Positions 1-10,894 of a stretch of DNA of 64,000 bases are shown here, one piece after another. Position numbers and translations under genes: made by a program. Every line of letters starts with the position of its first letter. The first letter of the stretch is position 1. Location of the stretch: contig NC_088310.1 of assembly GCF_910592395.1 (NCBI RefSeq), positions 8,687,501 through 8,751,500 on the forward strand. The letters run 5' to 3'. The notes under the pieces were generated by a model. That model saw only the letters and a program-made list of their open reading frames with translations, ran no database searches and was not told the origin of the DNA. Source of the DNA: Lineus longissimus. Lineage: Eukaryota; Nemertea; Pilidiophora; Heteronemertea; Lineidae.

Positions 1-148
1 TTTCACTAACCATGATTATAAAAGAAACTTTTTTGTATGTATTCAAGTACATTGATTTTGACATTTTTGCCTCTGTACTGCTTATTTCTGGATGAATTTC
101 GATGATATTTCATGTTATCATCACACATAAAAGCATTAATTGATTTAC

Positions 149-3100
149 CTTCAGCAGTTTGCATTCTCGTGCTTCGGCAAATTGTGGGAACATATCTTCA
201 TATTTCTCCATGGCTTCCGTCCCAGCGAGAAGGTCTATACAAAGACTGCACAAAGTCGCCTTGAAGAAGTAATCCTTAGCGCCGTATTTTAATAACGTGT
301 GATTCATGGCCGTTGTACCAATCTGAAAGAAAGAATGGCCCTGGATTATAACCAGCTATTTAGTTAGAAGTTTTAGTCCTGTTTGGTCAGGTTTAACTCC
401 AGACAGTGACCTTTCTCCAAGCCATTAACTCACTTGTGAGTTGGTCAACAAATTAGGCATCACCAGTGTTGATGAGGAACATGTGCTCAGTCAGACCGCA
501 CTGAAGGTGATGTTGCGACTTCTAAAAGTGTCACTGCAGCTAACATGAACAGTCCCTAGCACAAGTGGTTTGACACACTTTCAACTGGACACCATAATTA
601 GGGGAAGCTTGCAGCAATTTGAATGTGTCACTTTGTCCATCCATCCTGTCTCACCAAAAGGAGTAATGTCACTGCATGTTAGGTGAGACTAACAACCGCA
701 TGAAAGGTCAATGTCACAACAAACAAGCAACTGAATACTCTTTAACAAACTTCAGGGCAAGTTGCTTTTGCGAGTTTTTTTAATCATTTCTGTAACCATA
801 CCAGAATTTCCCATTGGGTTTTCTCAAGGTAGGATGGTATCCCTGATAGTTTTGCCGGTGTGCAACATAAGGTAGAGTGGCCAGCAATTTAAGGTGGGGT
901 GGCCCGACAGAATCCCTTTGATACAAAATTCCAGACCAAAGTAGGGTGGCTGCTTTCAAGGTTGGGTGGGACACCCTAACAAATGGTCTTGTGGAAAACC
1001 CGGGTATATGGAAACTCTTAACTGACATTGTGCACCAAATACTTAACGCTTACCTGGTCATAAATTTCAATTGCCTTTTCATACTGTTCCGACAGAGCAC
1101 AATAATGGGCTACCTTCATTAGACATTTGTTGGTTGAACTGGAATAGCAGAACAGGATCAATTAGTAATAAGTTTAACAATCAGTTCGTCCTCAGCACAG
1201 CTGTATTACATTCCATCGTACTAACCCGCCCCCCCCTCCCCCCTTACCATCTTAATCTGATCACATTTTATGATTTCTTCATGTACAAGTACACCAAATT
1301 TAAGAAGCAGCAGTATCATCTCATACCTGCGTGTCAACCAGGTTTATCCTCAACCAGGCTGGAAGGTTCCTCCTCCAATAGTTTCCATAATCACACTCAA
1401 AGCAAGGATTGCCAAAGAGAATGAATATTTATCCAAACATGTCCGTCACTGAGATTGTAAACATAATCAACAGACTCGTATCTTTTACAACATACCTTGT
1501 GGATTCCTCACTCTTGTAATAATCGGCAGCTTGTTCATAGTGAGACACAGCCTTGTCAGTGTCAATAAGTTCAGTTTCATATATCTCTGCTATGGTGATA
1601 TGATGTTTGGCAGCCATGGAAAACCGACCCTGAAAATTGAACACATATATAGTAGAACCTCTCTATTAAGGACACCTGTGGGACTGACAAGTGCTGTCTT
1701 TAATAGAGAGGTGTCCCGATTAGAGAGGTCAAATCGAATGAAAACAACCGATTTGCGACCAGAACTAGTGTCCTCAATAGAGAGGTTGTCCTTAAGAGAG
1801 AGGTGACCACTAAGGGAGCTGCTCCACTGTAATTCAGAAGTCATTCCAGCTAAATCATGATTAAAATTCAAATCCGCAGACCAAAAAGGTATCAAATCCT
1901 GCTGGAGCAGGGATCTTCTTAGTTTTGTCGTTAATTCAACCTGGATTCCACCAGTTTTCTGGTGGTGCCATTTACATTAACAGTACACCAGGGTTGAGGC
2001 GTCAAGGCACCAGCTTTAGAGATGAGCTGGAGGAATGATTACATTGGACCCTACAATGTATCTTGCTTTGAAAAGTCTTTGTAAGGGTGTACTGCAGCCA
2101 GAGCTTTTCTGTCGCTGAAATATATCCTTGTATCCACTTACCATATCAGTGAATATTTCTATAGCCTTGAGCATAGTGATTACAGCCTCTGCAAATAGAA
2201 TAATTTTAGGAACTTGATTCAACAATAGAAACTTAAAATGTGACAAGTACCGGTATATATTCACTGGGTGATCTTCAGTTCAAATGTATTTCATCAATTA
2301 TTTTGATCAAGTTTAACATAATGGTTCAAACATATTTACTGAAATATTTTGTCCCTGGCCTAATTCCCAAGGTGACAGAGCCAGAGGTCAAACTGTGTAG
2401 TAATCATGCAGGGTGTGTGCGCTGGGTCAAATTTCTAATTAGCCACAGTTACTGGAAATGTGAAAGAAATGTGTCAAATTCTTTTCTTTTAAATTTTTTT
2501 TCCTTTAGCCACAGAGACAAATAACACTATTCTGGATGCGAGAGGAGAATTTCATGATGGGGATTCTCACCATTTGGATCACTCTTCTTGTAACAAGTTG
2601 CTGCACTGACATAATTTGACCCCCCTTCATGTTTGGTGCCCGTCTTAATATGTAATTCGGCAGCGCGGCAGAATGCATCGCCAGCACTCTTCCATTTCTT
2701 AGCCATCTTAAATGCATTGGCTGCTCGTACATAAAGCTCGGCAGCTTCCTCTAACCTTGAACTTGACGATCCACCACTGAAAATAAAGACATGAATGATA
2801 GTTCTACTGGATAACTGGTATTCATGGTATTCTTTACTAGAGAACAAATCGTATGTGCAAGTGCGATCAAATAAATACAAAGGTGTGCTGATTCATAACG
2901 GCATGTCCGGGACTGAAGTCCTTTCAAAGTGTTGTATTAGGTTTAAAATTAATCCCCGATCGGAAATGACGTAGTTTGATCGCATTCAACTATAAATCCA
3001 TTGAACAGTGGTGCTTCGTTAGTCAACCGATGACCTTTTTCTGGGGTGTGATCGGGGACTGTAAACTCGTTCCCGTATCAGTATTGTGAATGACGAGAGT

Positions 3101-3409
3101 AGAGCGTGAGGTGGTTATGACGTTACGTATGTCGTCTTTATCTTGATCTTCTTGACACTCATAGCGTGCTCCAGTACAGTTTGCAGTGACAGGCAGTGTT
3201 TGTCAGTCTAGAACTGGCATAGGTTACTTTATCTTACATAATTACTTTCTTATATCAACAAACCAACACAAGAAAATACAAAAAAATATTGTCACGAACC
3301 CGAACACCCCAGACAGAAAACCACCAAATCCTGAGGATGTCTTCTGTTTTTTCTCAGCTTGTTCAATAAAACCCTTGGCTTTCTGCTCATTCGGGTCACA
3401 CTCTGCCAT
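149..3409 (-). CDS. NAPA: Alpha-SNAP (soluble NSF attachment protein), 3'-truncated by the window edge
   Basis: Adaptor that recruits the ATPase NSF to SNARE complexes so they can be disassembled after membrane fusion; cytosolic, acting at membranes. Six coding exons join in phase: 3300-3409, 2571-2776, 2142-2188, 1496-1629, 1054-1138 and 149-322, giving 252 codons of an expected ~295. The start [14 protein letters not shown] lies in exon 1. It is followed by the glycine-rich loop [13 protein letters not shown] and then the TPR-like helices, with strongly SNAP-like stretches such as [30 protein letters not shown] and [16 protein letters not shown]. The last visible exon ends at ECKLLK before a GTAAAT donor, so the C-terminal ~40 residues that stimulate NSF lie left of position 149. 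The exon 1 donor reads GTTCGT, slightly unusual but forced by phase. Shared length and motifs do not separate alpha from beta isoforms; the family call is secure. Confidence 0.95.
1648..1831. repeat. MITE-like element, Tc1/mariner-style ends (TA-CAGT)
   Basis: The segment opens with TATAGTAGAACCTCTC and closes with GAGCTGCTCCACTGTA, which on the other strand reads TACAGTGGAGCAGC. Inside, the module CCTCTCTATTAAGGACA recurs several times in both orientations. TA-flanked CAGT-type ends are typical of non-autonomous Tc1/mariner elements. It lies in the alpha-SNAP intron just upstream of exon 4 (1496-1629). A related fragment occurs at 6780-6833. The class assignment is inferred from the ends only. 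Confidence 0.55.
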
Positions 3410-3640
3410 TCTTGGTATATAGTTTAATGACAGTTCTTGTAAATAAGCTAAGATATGTAGCAATTTGGCTTAGGTAAAACCTATTTTGGAACAAATTGGG
3501 AAATGAGCTCAGCTAGAAAATATTGAGAAATGACTGTCGACCATTGATGTTCAATGCGCATGCGTACTCCGTACCAGATTCATTTCCGGCCCTTCATTTC
3601 CGGATAAGTTTTCGAGTTTTCGAAGCGCGTTTTTTGAAAT
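3410..3640. promoter_or_regulatory. Probable bidirectional promoter between alpha-SNAP and CatSper1
   Basis: The alpha-SNAP start codon at 3409 faces left and the channel gene faces right. Between them is GCGCATGCG (about 3557-3565), a near-perfect NRF1 palindrome, followed by two TTTCCGG sites (about 3583 and 3598), which are ETS cores (CCGGAAA) on the minus strand. No TATA box is evident. This arrangement is typical of CpG-type housekeeping promoters and best fits alpha-SNAP. The channel's first, possibly non-coding, exon was not located with certainty and may lie in 3640-4260. Confidence 0.55.
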
Positions 3641-4354
3641 CGTCCAAACAACTCAATTTTTCTTCATTTGATTGATAGTTTATAAAACCGCTGATAGAAA
3701 TAGAGGAACTGTCAATATCATGAGGTATAAATTATATATTTTGAGGAATTCAGTACCACTGTTTTGATCGCAGTGAGAGGGTTTGTTTTATGTTTATTCA
3801 AATTATTGGTTGTTCCATTTTTTCAACTCTGCACTCAGTGACATGAGTGACATGGTGAGCTCCATTCGACAACCAATGCACTGACTGCACCATTTGTGCA
3901 CTGTCACTGATACAAACATCATCAGAAGCCAAGTGCATGCATCAAGCTTAACAAGCATACATGCACACATTGCAAAACTACTAACACCGTGAACCATCAA
4001 TAAAGTGACAAATTCAACATCATCCGCATCGTCACCATATTTCGGAACGACGGAAGTATCCTGCCCGGCCAGCCCCTGGCCCCTGGCCCCTGCCCTGGTG
4101 ATGGACATGATGGAGCATGGTGACCACTCACTGATGTCGTGATAATAGCACAAAGCCTATGGTACCCAATGTGTGGCCTAGCTGTGTCAATCTAGGCCTA
4201 TAGTGACAAAGTTAAATAAGAAAAAACTTTTTGGTTGGTAGGCCTATGGTAACTAACAAATATAACAAATTTGTTTCTTCAGATTCAGAGGCAAAAACCT
4301 GTGGTGATTTTATTGTCTGGTGTGGCAGGTGCAGTAAGAGGAGAGGTACTGACC

Positions 4355-7300
4355 ATGCTGGGAGAAGATGAATCTGCTAGGGACGGATCGCAAGATCAGG
4401 AGGAAGGAGTGCAGGGCACCATTCTTGATGATATAAAACAACGACAGAAAACAATTCCTGACGACCATGTCCAAAAATTTCCAGAGTCCCGGAAAGTCAG
4501 CCTTGGCACACGTGGCCGGAGAGTCAGTCAAGGGTACCAAGAAATTGGTCAACAAATTCAGATGCAAATGGCACTCAAAGAGTTGTCAAAAAGACATGAA
4601 ATCCGTGAGTTTAACTTAGGCTGCATAGGCCTAGTGGCAACTGGCTAGGATTACTTGAAGCTTCTGGATAGGTAGTCTGCACTGAAAGGAGTATGTGCTT
4701 TAGAAGTATACTCGTCGAAAGGGTTTTACATTTTCAGTTTAGGTAAACAATCAGTTGGGGATAAAATTTGTTTCAGGTATTACTGCAAATAATTAAAAAT
4801 CTTTTTCAGATGAGGAAAAAGAGATTGAAGAAGATGAACATTCTGTGCATCATCATGCCTCAACGGTAAAAAGTGAAGAATTAGACATCAAACCCAAACG
4901 CAAAACAACTCGAAAAGGTGCAGCTGAAGCAGTCTGTGCTTCACGGACGAACATCACAACTGAACAGTATCATGTATGACTTTGTGGAAAGCAAGACATT
5001 CACAGGTTTCATCTTGTTGATCATATTGATGAATACTGGTATTCTCATGGCTCAGACTTATGCAGTTGTGACTGTCAGGGTCGGTAAGTATTATCCAAAA
5101 TCTTGCGTTAACAGTAGCTTATTGCTATAGTGGTGGGCAGAAGCCACAGAAAAGTTTTTGTGAGTTTCTTCAATTGAAAAACTAAGCGAAATGGTTTTGT
5201 CAGATAAACTTAAAAATGTTGACACACAAATAATGCATTTATCCTTCCGCTAAAATCTGGCCTATATTTCTTGACGCCTTGTTGCTCTAGAATGGTAGTC
5301 ACTTCGTCAATGAGCCACAAATAATTTTGACTGAAAAACTTCTAATTCTGTCATTCTTTCACTTCAGCTTGGTACTTCAGTTTCATTGACAGTATGTTCC
5401 TGAGTGTTTATTTAATAGAGTGTGCCCTGAAAGTGTACGTCTATCGCCGACTATACTTCAAAGAAGGCTGGAACTTACTTGGTAAGTTATCGACCTAGTA
5501 CACTCTGTCTCTTGCAGGGCTTGGAATTCGTTCCAATACTGCATGACAGTTTTTACTAAAAAGGGCCCTGTGCCCCAGTTTTGAGAAAGAGGGCACACTT
5601 CGAATGAAACTAAATAAATAAGTTACCTTCGTGAAAAATTAATGACCAAGGCAAAGAGAGGACATTAAAGCAGTTACCTCCGCTGCCTCAATGAATTTCG
5701 AGCCCGCCCTCGATGGTGGCAAAGATATAGATCCATTTTAATCAATATCAATCATCAGTGATATTTATGCCAAAAAGAAAGGCATCATTTAAGGGCTTTG
5801 CAAATGCAAGTCGTCCAAGTGGTATAAAAAGCAGTGAATTTGAACATTAAAATCTTTACATTATTCATGAATTGTGTAACATAGAGCCTATTGTACTGGT
5901 CAATCAAATGATTCTTTCCGTCATTAATTTACAGCTGACCAGTTAGTCGGCGTCATGAATTATCTTAAAAATGTCTTGACCCTTTTCAGATTTCACAATT
6001 GTGGTCTTCAATATCATTGACTTTCTCGTTCCCATGGTTGTCCAAAACATCGAGGGCTTCAATATAATGACGGTTTTTCGTATTCTGAGGATGTTTCGAG
6101 CTTTCCGTGCCATCAGAGCTCTGAGAGTGCTGAGAACAATCAGGTACATGGTGGATGACGTCTCATTCTTGAGTTAAAAAATATCTGATTGCCATTGTCA
6201 TGAGATAATGTTTTTAAACCTTTGCAGTATGTTTAAAATTTGTCAAGAAGTGAGCAGTACAGAGCTGAAAATGTCAAAAAATCAATGCGCTCTATTGGTA
6301 GGTCTAATAGACAGGGAACTACATGTACCCCACGCACAATCAAAAACAGGCTTAGGTTTCTGGTGCATTAGTGGTCTGCCCTTAATGGGATGTTAGGTGA
6401 CCCCACTGTGTGGTGACTATTCCCGAAATGAGAATATGAATCAGATCTTTCCATCTTTTTCAGATTCATGAGTAACCTCCAGGTGATCATGACGACGTGT
6501 CTTCAGTCAATCCAGTCCATGGGTGCTATCGTCATGCTCATACTGTTGGTGTTATGTATCCTTTAAGAAATGAGTTTTAGAGCCTCTATAGCCTAGTTGT
6601 TAGCACTGCAGGCTACCACGCAATAGGGCCTGGTCCGACCCCGGGGAGAACCGAGGAATGTATTTCTGGATGAACCGACATGGCTTTCAATGAACTAAAA
6701 TTCCTCTCATTTCAGAGGACACTACACTGTACTTTTGGTCCAAAATTGGTAGCTTCCGTTCATTTTGACCTCTGTAATCAAGACACCCTTGGGACTGAAA
6801 ACTGCTGTCCTCAATAGAGAGGTTCTACTGTATCATAAATTGCAGTCCTAAAGCAATCCTTAACTCAGGCCTTTAGACATGTTTGCTGTGATAGGAAGAG
6901 GGCTGTATTTCAAGCAAGATCCCGTCCGATTCGGTATGCTGCCTTCAGCTGCGTTTACGCTCTTCCAGCTCCTGACTCTTGATGACTGGTTTGAGATATA
7001 CACAGACATAACAAACAATGATCCCAGTAAGTAAAAATTAACGCTATATCACCGAAGAATTCTTATCATAAAGACTAGTCTTTGTTGCCGGGCCTGACGA
7101 CACAACACTTGATTCCACATGAAAACTTCTTTATTTAATATTTGTCCGGTCTGTCTCTGTTTATAGCAATTCTAAACAGGTCGTCGGCTGCCCTCCCTGC
7201 GTGCCCGACATTTGGTTTTTGGACCCGTTCTAAATTACAGGGAAAAGAACAGACACACTGCTAACTTTAACCTGTCTGTTCTCTTTTTCAGATTCCTGGC

Positions 7301-9508
7301 ACATCTTCATTTTCCTGTTTATCTACATTGTAATGGAATACTTTGTTTTTCTCAAGTAAGTCACATAAGTCGCCGTTGATGATGATGAACATGATGATGA
7401 TGATGAGTTATGAGTCATAGTGTGAATATTACCAGGAGTAAAACCCAACCAAATTCAGAGGAAAATCTCTTATTCTATACTGCCAAGATTTAAAGAACAA
7501 AATTCGTAAAAGTAAAATCACTCGTGACAAAAACAAATGCGGCATTTCAGTACAAGCATATTTTAAGGCCTTCACAACAAATTCTACCTCATTTCTGTTT
7601 CATTTATTTAATGCTTGTCCGCCTACTTTCAGCTTGTTTGTGGCTGTGCTGGTAGACAACTTCCAGCTCACCCTGGAAGCTTCCAATGAAGAGAAGAGAA
7701 GGTTTCTGAAAGCCCAGGATCAGGAGGAGGACGAAGATGATGAAGAGGATCTCTACCACATGAATAATAACGATGATGGTCAGTGTTGAGCTTTATCACA
7801 TACCCTTAGTGAATTGGTCCGGCAGTCTTGGCTATAGAAAACCCAAAATTTGCACAAAAAATCCATTCAAACTCATTCAAAATTCAGCCACGTTGCGAAG
7901 ACATGACTATTTCATCAGGTTGCGACACGTTACATTGTACGTCCCAAGTGTTTCTTTAGACCAGAGAGGTGCTACACCATCTTTCATTTTGATAAATGAG
8001 CCCGAAGCTTTTCCACATTCAGACTGCTGACTCTATCTTCACTCTATTGCAGCTGCCAGTGACATTACAAGGAGCAGTGAACAATCGGCCAGACTCGCAA
8101 GAAAATCAGTGTCCGAATTATATATTAGTCAGGATTCCAGGTTGGTCACTTTGTGCCATGCTCATGGCAAGATCTCACCTATCTCTAGGTCCATTAATAA
8201 AGGAAAAGTGAGCACTCGAACATGTCCTGTTCAAAGTGCAAGGAACACAACAGTTTTCCCCTCGTCCCGATTGATGACCTGTCAAGTGACGGCTCGAGCG
8301 TCACGAAAAATCGCACCCATTTCGCTCTGGTTTTGGCGTCTTCCGGGAAACTGTGGAGCGATATGTCCTTCTCCAGGCTGCGACCTCTTCTACATTTCGT
8401 CAATAGGCATTTTTTGACCATTTTCACGCCGAAAAATGGAGAAAATGATGCGTGAACGCGTTGTTTACAAACTGGTTTCTTCACGGTCGGCACTCCAAGA
8501 TCGCGGAAGTAAGGGAGGAGGTCGCAATGACGTCACGATTGTTACAATATGGGGACGATTCCAAATATGGTAGTGACCCGGGAATAGTTTCGTTTTCAGA
8601 GAGGCTGGGCTTTTTTCGGGATAAACTAATCGAAATACATAACTCGGAGATGTTTCGTTTTCGCAGTTTTATTTCACTTGACATTCTTAAACAGGATTTT
8701 GACACTAAAAAAAAATAATTTTTTGACATTAAATCTACCGCTTTAAGCTCTATTTGTTGTTTTATCCAGTGAGAAGGATCATCTGCGGCATTACTTCCAA
8801 TGTTTAGCAGCGCTGGAGTATGTCTCACAACAACTAGACAGTCAGAAGAAGACCATTGATAATATTGTGGATCTTTGCATTGAGGTAGGAAAATATGGCA
8901 TTAACTCTCAGTCATGGTCTGTTGATTTCCCAAGTCTTGGGGTCAATGTATTTTAATCGTATGGTTCAGGGTTTAGAATAGATTTAACTTACAAATTTAT
9001 GTTGACTTTTGATACTATAGTAAAAGAATTAAAATTCATAGCCTAAAAATGTTCCACTGTTTGTTTGGATGAGATTGATCAAGAATGAGTTCCCAAGCAT
9101 TCTGAAATTATGGTGTACTACATTTGAGTATCTTATATCCATAGTAATAACTGTACCATTTTGCTCCACGAGTGAGCACATACCGGGAACGACACAGGGA
9201 AGGATACTCAGGCCTGCACACTTCCCTCAGTGCACACTTGAAAGGACACAGCTTTTAACTTTTGGATTGACTCCATGCCCTGACGCTCGTCTCGCCTGTC
9301 TTGTGATGGTGATGATACTCACGCCTGGGGATGGACACCGACTCTCGGGGAAGGATGAAGGGAAGGGTACAAGAAAAGCGGTGTTATAACCTCTAAGGAT
9401 GTTTAGGATGAAATTTCATACTTCGTTTCCTAATGGCTGGAAGTTAAGGGACAACATCTAATATATTGTATGCTTTCCTTACAGACTAGTGATGATGTTG
9501 TGACATAG
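4355..9508 (+). CDS. CATSPER1: CatSper1-like sperm cation channel pore subunit
   Basis: One of the four pore-forming subunits of the sperm flagellar Ca2+ channel. Coding exons that join in phase: 4355-4604, 4810-4865, 4924-5083, 5368-5481, 5990-6143, 6464-6555, 6877-7026, 7292-7355, 7633-7778, 8053-8140, 8770-8884 and 9485-9508 (470 aa). The six-helix channel begins at FVESKTFTGFILLIILMNTG. S4 has eight arginines spaced every third residue (224 to 245). The pore loop is FTLFQLLTLDDWFEIY with the acidic selectivity motif T-L-D-D-W at 309-313. S6 is followed by an acidic stretch (DQEEDEDDEEDL) and a short C-terminal coiled coil (LEYVSQQLDSQKKTIDNI). TLDDW and the single six-TM domain favour CatSper1 over CatSper2-4 or four-domain CaV channels. 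The start is uncertain: 4355 is the first ATG in an exon opening near 4283 after a TTCAG acceptor, and an upstream coding exon is possible. The 58-nt intron 4866-4923 is unusually short. Confidence 0.88.
6581..6660 (+). repeat. tRNA-derived SINE head or tRNA pseudogene
   Basis: Inside a CatSper1 intron, TAGCCTAGTTG (6589-6599) matches the RNA polymerase III A-box consensus exactly. GTCCGACCC (6633-6641) matches the B box with one mismatch. The 33-nt spacing is tRNA-like. The stem pairing of a real tRNA is not convincing, so a SINE promoter is more likely. The 3' limit is unclear; a different dispersed repeat begins at 6780. Confidence 0.5.
6780..6833. repeat. Fragment of the Tc1/mariner-like MITE family
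   Basis: The segment GGGACTGAAAACTGCTGTCC followed by TCAATAGAGAGGTTCTACTG matches the part of the element at 1648-1831 that reads GGGACTGACAAGTGCTGTCT and continues TTAATAGAGAGG. It ends in TACTGTA, the expected terminus. It lies in a CatSper1 intron. Confidence 0.6.
8194..8421 (-). pseudogene. THAP zinc-finger domain fragment, antisense in a CatSper1 intron
   Basis: Reading leftward from the ATG at 8421, the product starts MVKKCLLTKCRRGRSLEKDI. It keeps the THAP signature C-x4-C ... W ... C-x2-H: Cys5, Cys10, Trp35, and Cys59-Ser-Leu-His62 in LLCSLHFEQDMFE. The frame stops after FECSLFLY, just where a full THAP domain would continue to its AVPTIF-like end, so it is truncated. It could be a decayed THAP gene or transposase end (P-element-type transposases carry THAP domains), or exon 1 of a nested gene whose downstream exons I cannot find. 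A TGACGTCA site and the GCGGAAGTAAGG tract at about 8504-8535 resemble a promoter upstream of it. Confidence 0.6.
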
Positions 9509-10125
9509 CCTAAGGACGGGTTCCAGACGTCATCAAGAAGAGCCCAGCCTTCCAGGATCCTCTGTTGGGTCCGTGACATGGCCTATGACACTGTTCAAGG
9601 TGCCACATATAAGAGAGGACAATCAGTGGTTGTATAACAGAATACTGTATTCATGCAGAGTGTACATTCGTCTCAGAGTGGGAGTGGTTCAGTAAAGTCT
9701 GAAGTCAACAGCACTATTTTGCTGGGTATTGCATTACATACGCAGGTGTACACAAATTATGGTAGAATCTTTGTGTACATTTCCTGATACGTTCAAGGAC
9801 TATCTCCGGAACCATATTTCGGATTCATTGATGGCTGTCATGAATTTACAATGCTTCCCTTTGTTTTTGTTATGGACACTATTCGTTTATGTATGCTAGT
9901 CATCTGACGTTCTGAAGTTAAGCCATCCTTTGGTAGTGATTCTAGTAATCCTCAGAGAAAATTCTTATTTTCTGATGGCTGTCGGAAATTCTTTGTTGAA
10001 GAATGATAAACAACATAACAAGTTGTTACTGCATGTTGAGATGTATATAAGTTTTACATATGTACAGAAATAATAAATTGGCATTGTTATGAAAGTTTTA
10101 CAATAAAATTGTTGAATATTGAATA
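9509..10125 (+). terminator. CatSper1 3' UTR with two poly(A) signals
   Basis: After the TAG at 9506-9508 there is no further coding. AATAAA occurs at about 10072 and 10102, both followed by T-rich sequence, as expected for cleavage near 10095-10130. The remaining stretch to 10894 holds no recognisable gene on either strand. Confidence 0.6.
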
Positions 10126-10894
10126 TGTTATTTATAATGTATCATAATTATGACCCCCTTCATCTAAAAGGGATACAAAAAACAGGCACAACAGAGTTGA
10201 CCTATATGTACTGTTTAATTGAGGTAAAAATTTACTGCTACATGAGGATGAGATAGTTCATAAACAACAGTCTAGAAGGGGAAGAATTTCCATACAAAAC
10301 ATTATGGATATCCATACACATAGCATTGGCTATTATGAATTACCATGGTCATGTGGTTATTCAAGCATGGATGTCCATACCATCACAAAGAGTAATTGGA
10401 GTAGAAATCCATCCCCTTCCAGACTGATACTGCAATTTCAAAATGCCCTTCCAAAAGGCAGCCTGTATTCGCATAACGCCACCACATGTAGACTCCCTGG
10501 ATTGGTCATCCAGAGACAAAATAAAACTTGACGTGGCCTGTTCTGATGCAGTTGGGAAAAAATCATATAATACGGTAGATTCGAATTTGCAATGCAACAT
10601 TTGTTCATGTTTTTAGGCCCCTTGTCATTAAGTCATAATATTCGAAAGACAAGCAACTAAGCCACTGTATCTGCAAGGGTGTCCCCCAAACACACGCACC
10701 CCCAATCCCTCAACCCTACCCCTATCCTAGCCAATCTCGTGTCCGCCGAATAAACCCGTCGCTATTCACGGTCTTTTGCCCTGTGCAGAAATAAGGCATC
10801 ACGACCCCAGTTTTAGAGCAATAGAAGAGTTCAGTTCCCCGGGCTCAATGTCACAGTCTGGACCGTCCTTGCCAAAGGATGAGAGTGCTATTTC

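Noticed and set aside
3803-4153. 116-aa minus-strand frame between alpha-SNAP and CatSper1
   Set aside because: Cys/Met-rich with no domain and no homologue that I recognise; lies in a likely promoter or first-intron region.
6581-6660. Functional tRNA gene
   Set aside because: A and B boxes are present, but the B box has a mismatch and the acceptor and anticodon stems do not pair well; a SINE is more likely.
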